A stretch of 64,000 nt of DNA from Prauserella_A sp040635515 (GCA_040635515.1 JBEYHY010000011.1:62001-126000); one strand, 5' to 3'. Counted from the stretch's first letter, positions 34,529 to 43,536 are shown. Notes: generated by a model from the sequence alone, not told the origin. A program made the numbers and translations.

Positions 34529-35295
34529 CGCGCGTTCTCCAGGTGTTCGACGATCAGGTCGGTGAACCGCTTCGGCTGCTCGACGTTGCCGAGGTGTGCC
34601 GCCTGCTCCACGATCGCCAGCCGCGCGCCGGGAACGGCGTCGGCGATGACCTTGCCGTGGCCTTCCGGCGGAGTCGCTGGATCGTCCGCGCCCGAGATCA
34701 CCAGTGTCGGCGCGCCGATGCGGGGCAGGTCGGCGACGAGATCCATGCCGCCGATGGCCGCGCAGCAGGCCGCGTAGCCCTCGGCGGGCGTCGCCGCCGT
34801 CATGTGGTGGTATTCGCGCGCCACCTCCGGGTTCGCGGCGAGCCATTCCGGGGTGAACCAGCGGCCGATGCTCCCGTCGGCGACTGCGGTCATGCCCCGC
34901 GTTCTGGCCAGCTCGGCCCGCTCAGCCCACATGCCGGGACCGCCCAGCTTTGCCGACGTGCAGCACAGCACGAGCGAACGCACGCGCTCCGGCTCGTTGA
35001 CACCGAGCCACATGGCGGTCATGCCGCCCAGCGACAGACCGATGACGTGCGCACGTCGCACGTCGAGATCGTCCAGCAGCTCGGCCACATCGCCGCCGAG
35101 ATCGGCCAGCGAGCACGGCGACGAGGGCACCGGAGTTCTCCCGTGTCCCCGCTGGTCGTACCGCACGACCCGGTAGCCGGCCTCGATCAGCGGGGCGACC
35201 TGCGGCTCCCACATGCTCAGATTGCTGCCGATTGAGCCGGAAAGCACGACGACCTCACCGTCGGCGGGGCCTTCGGCGACGTAGTTGACCTTCAC
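34525..35295 (-). CDS. pcaD: 3-oxoadipate enol-lactonase
   Basis: A 256-aa alpha/beta hydrolase: oxyanion region VLSGSIGSNLSMWEPQ, nucleophile serine in VIGLSLGGMTAMW, acid in ISGADDPATPPE, histidine in QAAHLGNVEQP. It opens the enol-lactone to beta-ketoadipate. Start overlaps the pcaB end, end overlaps pcaC, as expected of a tightly coupled pca operon. Confidence 0.94.
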   Translation of the reverse strand: MKVNYVAEGPADGEVVVLSGSIGSNLSMWEPQVAPLIEAGYRVVRYDQRGHGRTPVPSSPCSLADLGGDVAELLDDLDVRRAHVIGLSLGGMTAMWLGVNEPERVRSLVLCCTSAKLGGPGMWAERAELARTRGMTAVADGSIGRWFTPEWLAANPEVAREYHHMTAATPAEGYAACCAAIGGMDLVADLPRIGAPTLVISGADDPATPPEGHGKVIADAVPGARLAIVEQAAHLGNVEQPKRFTDLIVEHLENAR

Positions 35296-36635
35296 GGTGT
35301 CGCTTCTCCTGTCTTGTCGCGGTGTGCGGCCAGCGCGCGGCGCGCGAACTCCCCCGCGCTGCCGAGATACCCCGCCGGATCGAGCAGCTGCGCGATGCGC
35401 TCCGCCGCGAGATACTTACCCACCAGCGGGTCCGCCGCGAGAACCTCGGCGAGCGGCGTGCCATCGGCGAGGGCACGCTCACAGCACGCGGTCACCGCGT
35501 CGTGCGCGGCCAGCCGTCCCGCCGAGGGTGCCAGCTCGGTGGTGACCCGCTCGGCGAGCAACACACCGCCGCTGGAGTCCAGATTCGCCCGCATCCTGAC
35601 CGGATCGGGGCGCAGCCGCCCGAGGCTCGTACGCAACCAATGGGCCGCGGAACCCGCGCTGCGCAACAGATCCGTGAGCGGAAGCCACTCGGCGTGCCAC
35701 GCTCCGGCCGCCCGCTGATACTCCTGCTCCATCGCGGCGAGCAGATCGGCGACCAGTCCCGGGGCCCGTTTCGCACTGGCGAGCGCCGCGACGGCCGCCA
35801 CCGGATTGCGCTTGTGCGGCATGGTGGAGGAACCGCCGCTACCGGCCGGGCCCCGCTCGGCGACCTCCGCGACATCGGTCTGTGCCAGCAGCACCACCGT
35901 CCGCGCGATCCCGGAAACCGCTCCGGCCGTCTCACCGAGCGCACCGGCCAGCCTCGCGATCGTCGTGCGATCGGTGTGCCACGGCAGCACCGGTTCCACG
36001 AGGCCCAGCCTCGCCGCCATCGCCGCGGCCACGGCGGGCCCATCGGTGCCCAGCGAGGCGAGCGTTCCCGCCGCGCCACCGAGCTGGACGGGCAAGCGCA
36101 CCGAGGCCAGCGACTCCTCCGCGTTGCCGAGCGCACGCAACCAGCCCGCCGTGACGAACCCGAACGTCACCGGCAACGCGTGCTGCGCCAACGTCCGTCC
36201 AACCTGGACGGTCGCGATGTGGTCTCCCGTGAGCGTGGCGGCCGCGTCCCCGGCCGCCCGCACATCGCCCAGCAACGAGGTGAGGGCCCGCTTCGCGACC
36301 AGCATGGCCGCCGAGTCGATCACGTCCTGGCTCGTGGCACCCCGGTGCACGTGCCGCGCGGCGGCACCGCCCACCCGCTCCGTCAGCGCCCGCACCAGCG
36401 GGCCCGCCGGATTACCGATTCCCGTCGCCGCCCTGCCCAGCTCGGCGACATCGTAGAGTCCGGCGGCGCACGCCGCGCCGATCGCGTCCGCGTCCTCCCG
36501 GCCGATCAGCCCCACGTCTGCCTGCGCCGAGGCCAGCGCGGCCTCGACATCCAGCATGGCCTGTAACCACGCGCGATCACTCGTCGCCCCGGCGACCGGA
36601 CCAGCCGCGAGTACGGGATCGAAAAGCTCAGACAT
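35292..36635 (-). CDS. pcaB: 3-carboxy-cis,cis-muconate cycloisomerase
   Basis: A 447-aa fumarase/argininosuccinate lyase-fold enzyme with the family signature GSSTMPHKRNPVAA and HRGATSQDVIDSA. It lactonises 3-carboxymuconate made by PcaHG. ATG 36635 lies within the end of pcaG (8-bp overlap). Length fits PcaB. Confidence 0.94.
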   Translation of the reverse strand: MSELFDPVLAAGPVAGATSDRAWLQAMLDVEAALASAQADVGLIGREDADAIGAACAAGLYDVAELGRAATGIGNPAGPLVRALTERVGGAAARHVHRGATSQDVIDSAAMLVAKRALTSLLGDVRAAGDAAATLTGDHIATVQVGRTLAQHALPVTFGFVTAGWLRALGNAEESLASVRLPVQLGGAAGTLASLGTDGPAVAAAMAARLGLVEPVLPWHTDRTTIARLAGALGETAGAVSGIARTVVLLAQTDVAEVAERGPAGSGGSSTMPHKRNPVAAVAALASAKRAPGLVADLLAAMEQEYQRAAGAWHAEWLPLTDLLRSAGSAAHWLRTSLGRLRPDPVRMRANLDSSGGVLLAERVTTELAPSAGRLAAHDAVTACCERALADGTPLAEVLAADPLVGKYLAAERIAQLLDPAGYLGSAGEFARRALAAHRDKTGEATP

Positions 36636-37158
36636 CAAAGAACACTGTCTCGCCCTCACCCTGCAAGCGCACGTCGAACCGGTAACCGCCGTCGGTCTTC
36701 TCCGCCACGAGGGTGTTCCTCCGCTCCTCGGGGACGGAGGCGAACACCGGGTCGGCCGCGTTCGCCCGCTCGTTCTCGGGGAAGTAGATCCGCGTCACCA
36801 CCCTGTGCAGCAGGCCCCTCGCGAACACGGACACATCGATGTGCGGTGCCTCGCCGGGCAACTCGCCGGGAACCACGGTCAGGATGCCGTACTCACCGGC
36901 GTCATTGGTGGGAGCGCGGCCGAAACCGCGGAAACCCGGCCGCGCGCCCCGGGGATCCCCGGGATGATCGAAACGGCCGTCCGCGTCGGCCTGCCAGGTT
37001 TCGATCATGGCGTCGGGAACGGGCGTGCCCTCGCCGTCGGTCACCACACCACGGATCCACACCGCGCCGGGAGTGCCCTCCGCGACAACCTCGGGACCGT
37101 CCTCCCATGGCAGCCCGATCGAAAGGTAAGGGCCGACAGTCTGCGAAGGAGTGCTCAT
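36628..37158 (-). CDS. pcaG: Protocatechuate 3,4-dioxygenase alpha subunit
   Basis: A 176-aa intradiol dioxygenase alpha subunit: SQTVGPYLSIGLPW, PVPDAMIETWQADADGRFDHP, GFGRAPTNDAGEYGILTVVPG and HIDVSVFARGLLHRVVTRIYF. Like other PcaG chains it lacks the full iron-ligand set, which the beta chain supplies. Start ATG 37158 overlaps the pcaH stop, giving coupled synthesis of the two subunits. Confidence 0.95.
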   Translation of the reverse strand: MSTPSQTVGPYLSIGLPWEDGPEVVAEGTPGAVWIRGVVTDGEGTPVPDAMIETWQADADGRFDHPGDPRGARPGFRGFGRAPTNDAGEYGILTVVPGELPGEAPHIDVSVFARGLLHRVVTRIYFPENERANAADPVFASVPEERRNTLVAEKTDGGYRFDVRLQGEGETVFFDV

Positions 37159-37904
37159 TCGTCCTCCTCCTCGTCTTCCTCGTTCTCGAAAGGCGTGGCC
37201 TCCGTGCCCCGCAACACGATGTCGAACTCGAAGGCCAGCGCCCACTCCGGCATGGTGCGGCTCATGTCGAACCTGGACACCATCCGCTGCCGCGCCTTCT
37301 CGTCCGGAACCGAGTTGAAGATGGGGTCCTGGAAGAACAACGGGTCGTCGGGGAAGTACATCTGGGTGACCAGCCGCTGGGTGAAAGCGGTACCGAACAC
37401 CGAGAAGTGGATGTGCGCGGGCCGCCACGCGTTGTCGTGGTTCTTCCACGGGTAGGCGCCCGGCTTGATGGTGACGAACTCGTACCGGCCCTCGTCGTCG
37501 GTGATCGTGCGGCCGACTCCGGTGAAATTCGGGTCAACGGGGCTGGGCCAGTTGTCCCACACGTGCCGGTACCGGCCGCCCGCGTTCGCCTGCCAGATCT
37601 CCACCAGCGAGTTCGGCACCGGCTTCCCGTTGCCGTCGAGCAGTTTGCCGTGCACGAGGATCCGCTGGCCCTGCGGTTCCCCGGCGTGCTGCCGCGTCAG
37701 GTCGTTGTCCAGTTCGCCGAGCCTGCCAGGACCGAGCACCGGTCCCGTCACCTCGGTCAGCTTGTGCGGCAACAACACCAGCGGCTGCTTCGGATGCCGC
37801 AGCCTGGTCGACTTGTAGCCGGGATCGTCGAGCGCCGGATGTGTCCCCTCCGGATCGCGCCGGTATTTCGGCAGTATGAGCCCCGACTCCGTTGACGTGG
37901 TCAT
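37155..37904 (-). CDS. pcaH: Protocatechuate 3,4-dioxygenase beta subunit
   Basis: A 249-aa non-heme Fe(III) subunit that cleaves protocatechuate between the hydroxyls. Predicted iron ligands are Y112 (GGRYRH), Y151 (GAYPWKN), H164 and H166 (RPAHIHFS); their spacing of 39, 13 and 2 equals that of the Pseudomonas enzyme (Tyr408, Tyr447, His460, His462). ATG 37904 follows AAGGAGGATCC. The chain ends in an unusual acidic tail, NEEDEEEDE, beyond the conserved FEFDIVLRG. Confidence 0.96.
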   Translation of the reverse strand: MTTSTESGLILPKYRRDPEGTHPALDDPGYKSTRLRHPKQPLVLLPHKLTEVTGPVLGPGRLGELDNDLTRQHAGEPQGQRILVHGKLLDGNGKPVPNSLVEIWQANAGGRYRHVWDNWPSPVDPNFTGVGRTITDDEGRYEFVTIKPGAYPWKNHDNAWRPAHIHFSVFGTAFTQRLVTQMYFPDDPLFFQDPIFNSVPDEKARQRMVSRFDMSRTMPEWALAFEFDIVLRGTEATPFENEEDEEEDE

Positions 37905-37918
37905 GGATCCTCCTTGGT

Positions 37919-39094
37919 TCATGCCTCCAGCACGACGGCCAGCCCCTGACCGACGCCGATGCAGATGGCGGCGAGGCCCCAGCCTCCACCGCGGCGGCGC
38001 AATTCATGAGCGAGCGCCCCGAGAACACGGCCACCGGAGGCACCGAGCGGGTGCCCGATGGCGATCGCGCCTCCGTTGACGTTGACGATCTCCGGATCGA
38101 GCTTCGGCCAGTCCGCGAGACACGCGAGCGATTGCGCCGCGAACGCCTCGTTCAGCTCGACCGCCGCGAGATCCTCCCACGAGATTCCCGCTCGCCGCAG
38201 CGCGATCTCGGCCGCACGCACCGGCCCGATGCCGAACACGTCGGGATCGACACCGGCAGCTCCCCTGCCCGCGACGCGGGCCAGCGGAGTGGCACCCAGC
38301 TTTTCCGCGCCCGCCTTGTCGCCGAGCAGGACGGCTGAGGCACCGTCGTTGAGCGGGGACGAGTTGCCGGCCGTCACGGTCCCTTGTGGACGGAAGGCGG
38401 GCTTGAGCTTCGCGAGCTTGTCCAAACTGGAATCGGCTCTGATGCCCTCGTCCCTGGTCAGTCCGGTTCCCTCGACCTCGATGACGTGGTCATCGTAGAA
38501 ACCCGCTTCCCAGGCCTTCGCCGCGTTGTGGTGACTGCGCAGCGCGAACTCGTCCTGCTCCTGCCTGCCGATGCCGTATCGCTCGGCGAGCGATTCCGTG
38601 CTCTCGCCGAGCGACACCGTCCACTGTGACGGCATCGCGGGATTGACCATCCGCCAGCCCAGCGTGCTGGAGAACAGCGTCTCGTGCCCGTTCGGAAACG
38701 CCTTGCCCGGCTTGGGCAGCACCCATGGCGCCCTGCTCATCGACTCGACGCCTCCGGCGACCACCACGGAGGCGTCGCCGGTCGCGATCGTACGACTGGC
38801 CTGCATGACGGCGTCGAGCCCCGAGCCGCAGAGCCGGTTGACGGTGCTGCCGGGAACGCTCGTCGGCCAGCCGGCGAGCAGGGTGGCCATCCTCGCCACG
38901 TTGCGATTGTCCTCACCGGCGCCGTTGGCGTCACCGAGAATGACCTCGTCGACAGCGGCGGGGTCGAGGTCTCCTCGCCGCGCGAGCGCGCTCAGCACGT
39001 GCGCCGCGAGATCGTCGGGGCGCACGCCCGACAGCGCGCCGCCATAGCGGCCGAACGGCGTGCGTACGGCGTCGAGTACGAAAACCTCGCTCAT
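37919..39094 (-). CDS. pcaF: 3-oxoadipyl-CoA/acetyl-CoA C-acyltransferase (thiolase)
   Basis: A 391-aa thiolase that cleaves beta-ketoadipyl-CoA to succinyl-CoA and acetyl-CoA. Catalytic residues lie in NRLCGSGLDAVMQ (Cys), NGGAIAIGHPLGASGGR (His) and CIGVGQGLAVVLE; the last reads I-G-V-G where most thiolases have CxGxGxG. ATG 39094 overlaps the pcaJ stop by one base. Confidence 0.94.
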   Translation of the reverse strand: MSEVFVLDAVRTPFGRYGGALSGVRPDDLAAHVLSALARRGDLDPAAVDEVILGDANGAGEDNRNVARMATLLAGWPTSVPGSTVNRLCGSGLDAVMQASRTIATGDASVVVAGGVESMSRAPWVLPKPGKAFPNGHETLFSSTLGWRMVNPAMPSQWTVSLGESTESLAERYGIGRQEQDEFALRSHHNAAKAWEAGFYDDHVIEVEGTGLTRDEGIRADSSLDKLAKLKPAFRPQGTVTAGNSSPLNDGASAVLLGDKAGAEKLGATPLARVAGRGAAGVDPDVFGIGPVRAAEIALRRAGISWEDLAAVELNEAFAAQSLACLADWPKLDPEIVNVNGGAIAIGHPLGASGGRVLGALAHELRRRGGGWGLAAICIGVGQGLAVVLEA

Positions 39095-39870
39095 CACGCC
39101 TCCTTCAGTGCCCGCAGCGTGGCGAGCTCGGTCTCGGTCGGCGGCTCCGTGCGGGACAGCTCGTCCGATACGCGCAAGGCCCAGCCGGTCGCCTCCTTCA
39201 CCTGCTCGATCTCGACGCCGGGGTGCAACTGGCTGAGCACCAGTTCCGAGGTCTCCGGATCCGGCCGCAGCACACCGAGATCGGTGATGACCAGCGTCGG
39301 GCCCGCGCCACGGAGACCGAGCCGTTCGCGATCGCCCTTGCCGGAGCCGTGACCGAAGGAGGTCACGAAATCGACCTTGTCGACGAAACTGCGGGTGCTC
39401 TGCCGCATCACGACGAACACCTCGCCACACGAGGCGGCGATCTCCGGCGCCCCACCGGCGCCTGGCAGCCTGACCTTGGGGTCGGCGTAGTCGTCGCCGA
39501 TGACGGTCGTGTTGATGTTGCCGAACTTGTCGAGCTGGGCACCACCGAGGAAGCCGACGTCGATCCTGCCCGGCTGCAGCCAGTAGTTGAACACCTCGGG
39601 CACGCTGATCACGGCGTCGGCGGTCTCGGCGAGGATGCCGTCGCCGATCGAGGCGGGCAGCCTGCCGGGTTTCGAGCCGAGCGTGCCCGATTCGTAGATG
39701 AGCACCAGGTCGGGAGCATGGGTACGACGGGCGAGGTTCGCGGCGGTCGAGGGCAGCCCGATACCGACGAAACAGCGCTGCCCGCTGGACAACGCCCTTG
39801 CGGCTGCGATCGACATCATCTCGTCGGACGTGTAGGTCCCCGACGTCGCCGGCACGGTGGTCGCGGTCAT
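39094..39870 (-). CDS. pcaJ: 3-oxoadipate CoA-transferase beta subunit
   Basis: A 258-aa CoA-transferase subunit with LSSGQRCFVGIGLPSTAANLARR, LIYESGTLGSKPGRLPASIGD and FLGGAQLDKFGNINTTVIGD. The catalytic glutamate is probably in the YESG turn. It activates beta-ketoadipate with succinyl-CoA together with PcaI. ATG 39870 overlaps the pcaI stop. Confidence 0.9.
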   Translation of the reverse strand: MTATTVPATSGTYTSDEMMSIAAARALSSGQRCFVGIGLPSTAANLARRTHAPDLVLIYESGTLGSKPGRLPASIGDGILAETADAVISVPEVFNYWLQPGRIDVGFLGGAQLDKFGNINTTVIGDDYADPKVRLPGAGGAPEIAASCGEVFVVMRQSTRSFVDKVDFVTSFGHGSGKGDRERLGLRGAGPTLVITDLGVLRPDPETSELVLSQLHPGVEIEQVKEATGWALRVSDELSRTEPPTETELATLRALKEA

Positions 39871-40697
39871 CGGAACGAAGCCTCCTCGCTCACTTCGGTG
39901 AACACCTTCTCGCGAAGCCAGGACTCGAACGAGTCCCTCTTTCGCCCAATGGAATCCCATTCCTCGTAATACGCGTTGTCACGCTCGTAGTAGCCCTGCG
40001 CGTAGGAAGGGTGTGCTCCTCGCGGAGCCTCGGCAACGCACGTCACCGCCCAGTGCGGCAGGATCACCTGGCCCGCGACCGGTTCGAGTTCGTCGACGAT
40101 TTCCTCGACGGTGACGAGACTGCGCTTGGCCGACAGCACGGCCTCCTTCTGTACCCCGACCAGTCCCCACATCTGCACGTTGCCCGCGCGGTCGGCACGC
40201 TGGGCGTGAATCACCGATACGTCCGGGTTGAGCGCGGGAACGGCGGCGAGCTGCTCACCGGTGAAGGGGCAGGTGATCTGCTTGATGGTGTCGGTGTGCT
40301 CGGGCAGGTCGGTGCCCCGGTAACCGCGCAGCACCGCGAACGGAAGGCCGGAGGCTCCGGCGACGTAGCGGTTGGCCATCCCGGCGTGACTGTGCTCCTC
40401 GATCTCCAGCGGCACCGGCCACGCGTTCTGCACCGCGTCGCGGAACCGGTGCAGCGAGCCGACACCGGGGTTGCCACCCCAGGAGAAGATCAGCTTCTTC
40501 GCGCAGCCCGCGCCGATGAGCTGGTCGTACACGATGTCCGGGGTCATGCGGACCAGCGTCAGGTCCCTGCGTCGCTGCCGGATGATCTCCTGGCCCGCCG
40601 CGTGCGGGATGAGGTGCGTGAACCCCTCCATGGCGACCGTGTCGCCGTCGTGCACGAGCCTGCCGACTCCCTCGGCCAGCGAAACGATGTCTGCCAC
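39867..40697 (-). CDS. pcaI: 3-oxoadipate CoA-transferase alpha subunit
   Basis: A 276-aa CoA-transferase alpha subunit (VHDGDTVAMEGFTHLIPHAAGQEIIRQ, FSWGGNPGVGSLHRFRDAV, PDVSVIHAQRADRAGNVQMWG). It is the first gene of the pca operon. GTG 40697 follows GAGGTGG. The C-terminus is longer than in short PcaI chains and carries a Tyr-rich stretch. A perfect inverted repeat 44 bases upstream is the likely IclR site. Confidence 0.9.
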   Translation of the reverse strand: MADIVSLAEGVGRLVHDGDTVAMEGFTHLIPHAAGQEIIRQRRRDLTLVRMTPDIVYDQLIGAGCAKKLIFSWGGNPGVGSLHRFRDAVQNAWPVPLEIEEHSHAGMANRYVAGASGLPFAVLRGYRGTDLPEHTDTIKQITCPFTGEQLAAVPALNPDVSVIHAQRADRAGNVQMWGLVGVQKEAVLSAKRSLVTVEEIVDELEPVAGQVILPHWAVTCVAEAPRGAHPSYAQGYYERDNAYYEEWDSIGRKRDSFESWLREKVFTEVSEEASFR

Positions 40698-40740
40698 AAT
40701 GCCACCTCGCCGTTCGCCTACGTTCGCATTACGCACAAAC

Positions 40741-40755
40741 GTTCTTGATAAGAAC
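40741..40755. promoter_or_regulatory. Inverted repeat upstream of pcaI, likely IclR-regulator site
   Basis: GTTCTT-GAT-AAGAAC: perfect 6-bp arms, 3-bp spacer, in the AT-rich gap before pcaI. A second sequence with GTTTG/CGAAC character follows toward the gene. IclR regulators of pca genes bind such palindromes; the match to this regulator is inferred from position. Confidence 0.5.
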
Positions 40756-40814
40756 ATATCCGGGCGCGCGGACGTCCGTCAACCGGAGCGAAAACGAAGG
40801 AGCGACGGAGCGGG

Positions 40815-41414
40815 TCAGCGGGACGAGCGAGAGCGGAGCAGCACGATCGCCGCCACACAGCAGGCGATCCCGGCGGCGGCATTCAGCGTGAGCAGCGCGG
40901 ACCCGGCCGCTTGAAGGACAAGGCCCCACTCGCCGGCGAGCGTCACGGCCCACAGCTGGCGAAACCCGAGGTAGCCCCAGATCATCGCCAGAAGCGCGAA
41001 GCGCCAGTACCCGATCCAGCCGAGCCCGGCGACCCCGTACCCGGTGAGCAACGCGCCGGCGATGCGCCTGTTCCGGGAGACCGGAGACGACAGGGCGGGC
41101 TCGTGCTGGCGCAACATCAGCACGAACACCACGACCGCCGCGATGAGCAACGTGAGCACGCCGACGACCACCAGCGCGACGCCCAGCACCCACGTGTGGA
41201 GAGCGAGTGCGGCCTGAGCCGTCGACAACGGCAGGCCCAGCAGCCCGGATACGACGTCACCCGCGTCAGGTGTGCCCGGTTCGAACATGCCGAGAACGGC
41301 CCAGGCCAGCGCGGCACAGCCGAGCAGTACCAGCACGATTCCGGCGCCGATGCGGGCGCCTCCGGCCGGGCGCGTCACCAGACCCGGCCGCGGAGCGGCC
41401 CCTGCCTCGGACAC
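40815..41414 (-). CDS. Polytopic membrane protein, paralogue of the upstream gene
   Basis: A 199-aa protein of unknown function with about five hydrophobic segments (ARIGAGIVLVLLGCAALAWAV, VLGVALVVVGVLTLLIAAVV, GALLTGYGVAGLGWIGYW, and two near the C-terminus). Segment order and wording match the neighbour at 41466-42422: both have a GIxLVLxG first helix, a WxxxxALxVxGVLxL second or third helix and an AGxLLxxYGxAxLGWIxY helix. This copy lacks the middle and end portions. Start GTG 41414. It lies just upstream of the pca promoter on the same strand. Confidence 0.65.
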   Translation of the reverse strand: MSEAGAAPRPGLVTRPAGGARIGAGIVLVLLGCAALAWAVLGMFEPGTPDAGDVVSGLLGLPLSTAQAALALHTWVLGVALVVVGVLTLLIAAVVVFVLMLRQHEPALSSPVSRNRRIAGALLTGYGVAGLGWIGYWRFALLAMIWGYLGFRQLWAVTLAGEWGLVLQAAGSALLTLNAAAGIACCVAAIVLLRSRSSR

Positions 41415-41465
41415 CCTCGATCCGGCTCCCCATCCGGGTTGAAAGTCGGGAGAACGCGCGAGACC

Positions 41466-42422
41466 TCAGAACAGCTCGGGCCGCACCAGCCGGTCTCGCA
41501 TCCAGAGCAGCAACAGCGCCCCGCCCGAGCACAACACACCGAGACAGGCGGTGAGCAGGTACAACGTCGACAACGTGTCCTGGAAAAGCACGACCCAGGC
41601 GCCCTGGACGCTGATCTCGACGATCATCCTGAGCGTCAGATAGAGCTGCAGCGCCGCGAGCGTCAGCCCCGCTCCGGCACCGGCGCCGACCCCCTTGATC
41701 AGCAGCGCCCCCACGACGAGCAGCGCGACGACAAGCGCGGCCCGGTACCAATCGCCGTCGGTACCGACCTGCGTCGGCCGGTCCACCGAGGCGTCGACCA
41801 GGTACCGCAGGTAGCCGCCGAACTCGGCGTGGAGCCGGGCACGCAGGTACAGAATCCAGCCGAGCTCGGCGAGGCCGTAGACCACGAGCAGGGACCCCGC
41901 CGCCACCTGACCACGGGAAACGACCCGCCCCCGCGCGTCCTGATCCCGCTCCTTGGCCCGCAGCATCATCAGCAGCACGACGATCGAGACGACGAGGCCG
42001 AAGCCCCTCGCCGCCAGTACCCAGCCTCCCGCGAACTCGGTGCGATAGGCGTGCAGGTAGCCGGGCATGAACAGGCCCACGACCTCCCGCAGCGACAGCG
42101 CGAGCAGCATCCACATCAGCAACAGCGCCGCGCCGCGGGCGACCTTGCGCTGACACAGCGCGAGCACTCCCGTGACGAGCAGCGCGATGGCGAACGCCCA
42201 CTCGTAGGGACTCAGCAATTGGAGGGACACCTGCTCGGCGCCCACGAGGCCGCCGATGAACTCGCCCGCGCTCGTCGTCCTGATGGTGAAGCCGTAGATC
42301 ACCCAGCCGACCAGCACGGCCCCGAACAGCACCAGCAGGATCCCGGAGGCCAGGTAGTGCGCGGTGAACTCGCGGGCGGCCACGCCCTTGCGCCGCGGCT
42401 GGTCGTGGGTGTGCATTACCAT
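41466..42422 (-). CDS. Polytopic membrane protein of unknown function
   Basis: A 318-aa protein with about eight hydrophobic segments and an N-terminal cytoplasmic MHTHDQPRRKGVA stretch. I recognise no transport motif. It appears homologous to the 199-aa neighbour. The start is probably ATG 42422 (or ATG 42416); a TTG one codon earlier is possible. The next gene, a 2-hydroxyacid dehydrogenase, is divergent 136 bp away. Confidence 0.65.
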   Translation of the reverse strand: MVMHTHDQPRRKGVAAREFTAHYLASGILLVLFGAVLVGWVIYGFTIRTTSAGEFIGGLVGAEQVSLQLLSPYEWAFAIALLVTGVLALCQRKVARGAALLLMWMLLALSLREVVGLFMPGYLHAYRTEFAGGWVLAARGFGLVVSIVVLLMMLRAKERDQDARGRVVSRGQVAAGSLLVVYGLAELGWILYLRARLHAEFGGYLRYLVDASVDRPTQVGTDGDWYRAALVVALLVVGALLIKGVGAGAGAGLTLAALQLYLTLRMIVEISVQGAWVVLFQDTLSTLYLLTACLGVLCSGGALLLLWMRDRLVRPELF

Positions 42423-42558
42423 CAAACCGGGTCAACCCCTCTCGTAGAGGGCCAGTATGGGACAGAGCACTTTCTTCGCACTTTCGCCGATGTGCTGCCG
42501 ATAGGGTTGTCCGTGGCACCACGGCATCGGCACCACGGAGCGGACGGGAGCTGGCGGG

Positions 42559-43536
42559 ATGGCACCACGACGACCCAGGATTGTGGTGACGCGCCGCATC
42601 GCCGAACCCGCGATGGCCATCCTGCGCGAAGCCGGGGACGTCTGGTCGCCCGAACCCGATCGCGCGCTGGCCGCCGACGAACTCCACAAGGCGGCAGGCG
42701 GGGCCGACGCGGTGGTGAGCACCCTGCAGGACACCATCGACGGCGCGTTCGCCGACGCGGCGGGCCCGGGGCTCAAGGTCGTCTCCACGGTGGCCGTCGG
42801 CTACGACAACATCGATGTCGACGCGCTGGCAGGCAGGGGCGTCATCGTCACCAACACTCCCGGCGTGCTCACCGACGCGACGGCCGACCTCGCGTTCGGG
42901 TTGCTGCTCGGCGTCACGCGCAGGCTCGGCGAGGGCGAACGGCTGCTGCGCTCCGGCACCCCGTGGTCGTTCCAGCTCGGATTCATGCTCGGCACCGGGC
43001 TGCAGGGCAAGAGACTGGGCATCGTGGGACTCGGCCAGATCGGCACCGCGATGGCCCGCAGGGCCCGCGCCTTCGGGATGACGGTCTGCTACACGGCAAG
43101 GAGGAGAGCGGCGCCCGAGCTGGAAGCCGAACTCGGCGCCACGCGCCTGCCCCTCCGGGAACTGCTCGCCACCAGCGATGTCGTCTCGCTGCACTGCCCG
43201 CTCACTCCGGAAACGAGGCATCTCATCGACACCGAAGCGCTCGCGGCCATGAAGTCCTCGGCCTACCTGATCAACACGACGAGAGGACCGGTCGTCGACG
43301 AGGCCGCGCTGGCCGCGGCACTGTCCACCGGTGTCATCGCCGGCGCCGGACTCGACGTCTTCGAGAACGAACCCGACGTGCATCCGGGGCTGCTCGGCCT
43401 CGACAACGTCGCGCTGGCGCCTCACCTCGGTTCGGCGACCGCGGAGACCCGCACGGCGATGGCCGAGCTGGCCGCCCGCAACGCGGTCGCGGTACTCGCC
43501 GGAGACGAGCCGCTCACGCCCGTGCGGGGGCGATGA
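42559..43536 (+). CDS. D-2-hydroxyacid dehydrogenase (glyoxylate/hydroxypyruvate reductase type)
   Basis: A 325-aa NAD(P)H enzyme: LKVVSTVAVGYDNIDVDA, TPGVLTDATADLAFGLLL, Rossmann LGIVGLGQIGTAMARRA, catalytic Arg in INTTRGPVVDE, Glu in GLDVFENEP and His in LAPHLGSAT. The motif order matches glyoxylate/hydroxypyruvate reductases. The overlapping downstream glycerate kinase gene supports a role making glycerate from hydroxypyruvate or tartronate semialdehyde. Confidence 0.9.
   Translation: MAPRRPRIVVTRRIAEPAMAILREAGDVWSPEPDRALAADELHKAAGGADAVVSTLQDTIDGAFADAAGPGLKVVSTVAVGYDNIDVDALAGRGVIVTNTPGVLTDATADLAFGLLLGVTRRLGEGERLLRSGTPWSFQLGFMLGTGLQGKRLGIVGLGQIGTAMARRARAFGMTVCYTARRRAAPELEAELGATRLPLRELLATSDVVSLHCPLTPETRHLIDTEALAAMKSSAYLINTTRGPVVDEAALAAALSTGVIAGAGLDVFENEPDVHPGLLGLDNVALAPHLGSATAETRTAMAELAARNAVAVLAGDEPLTPVRGR

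Noticed and set aside
40911..43400. Very long plus-strand open frame opposite the two membrane-protein genes, running into the glycerate kinase frame
   Set aside because: The product is Arg/Gln/His-rich and lacks any domain. The opposite strand encodes clear membrane proteins, and only the segment from 43533 is a real gene.
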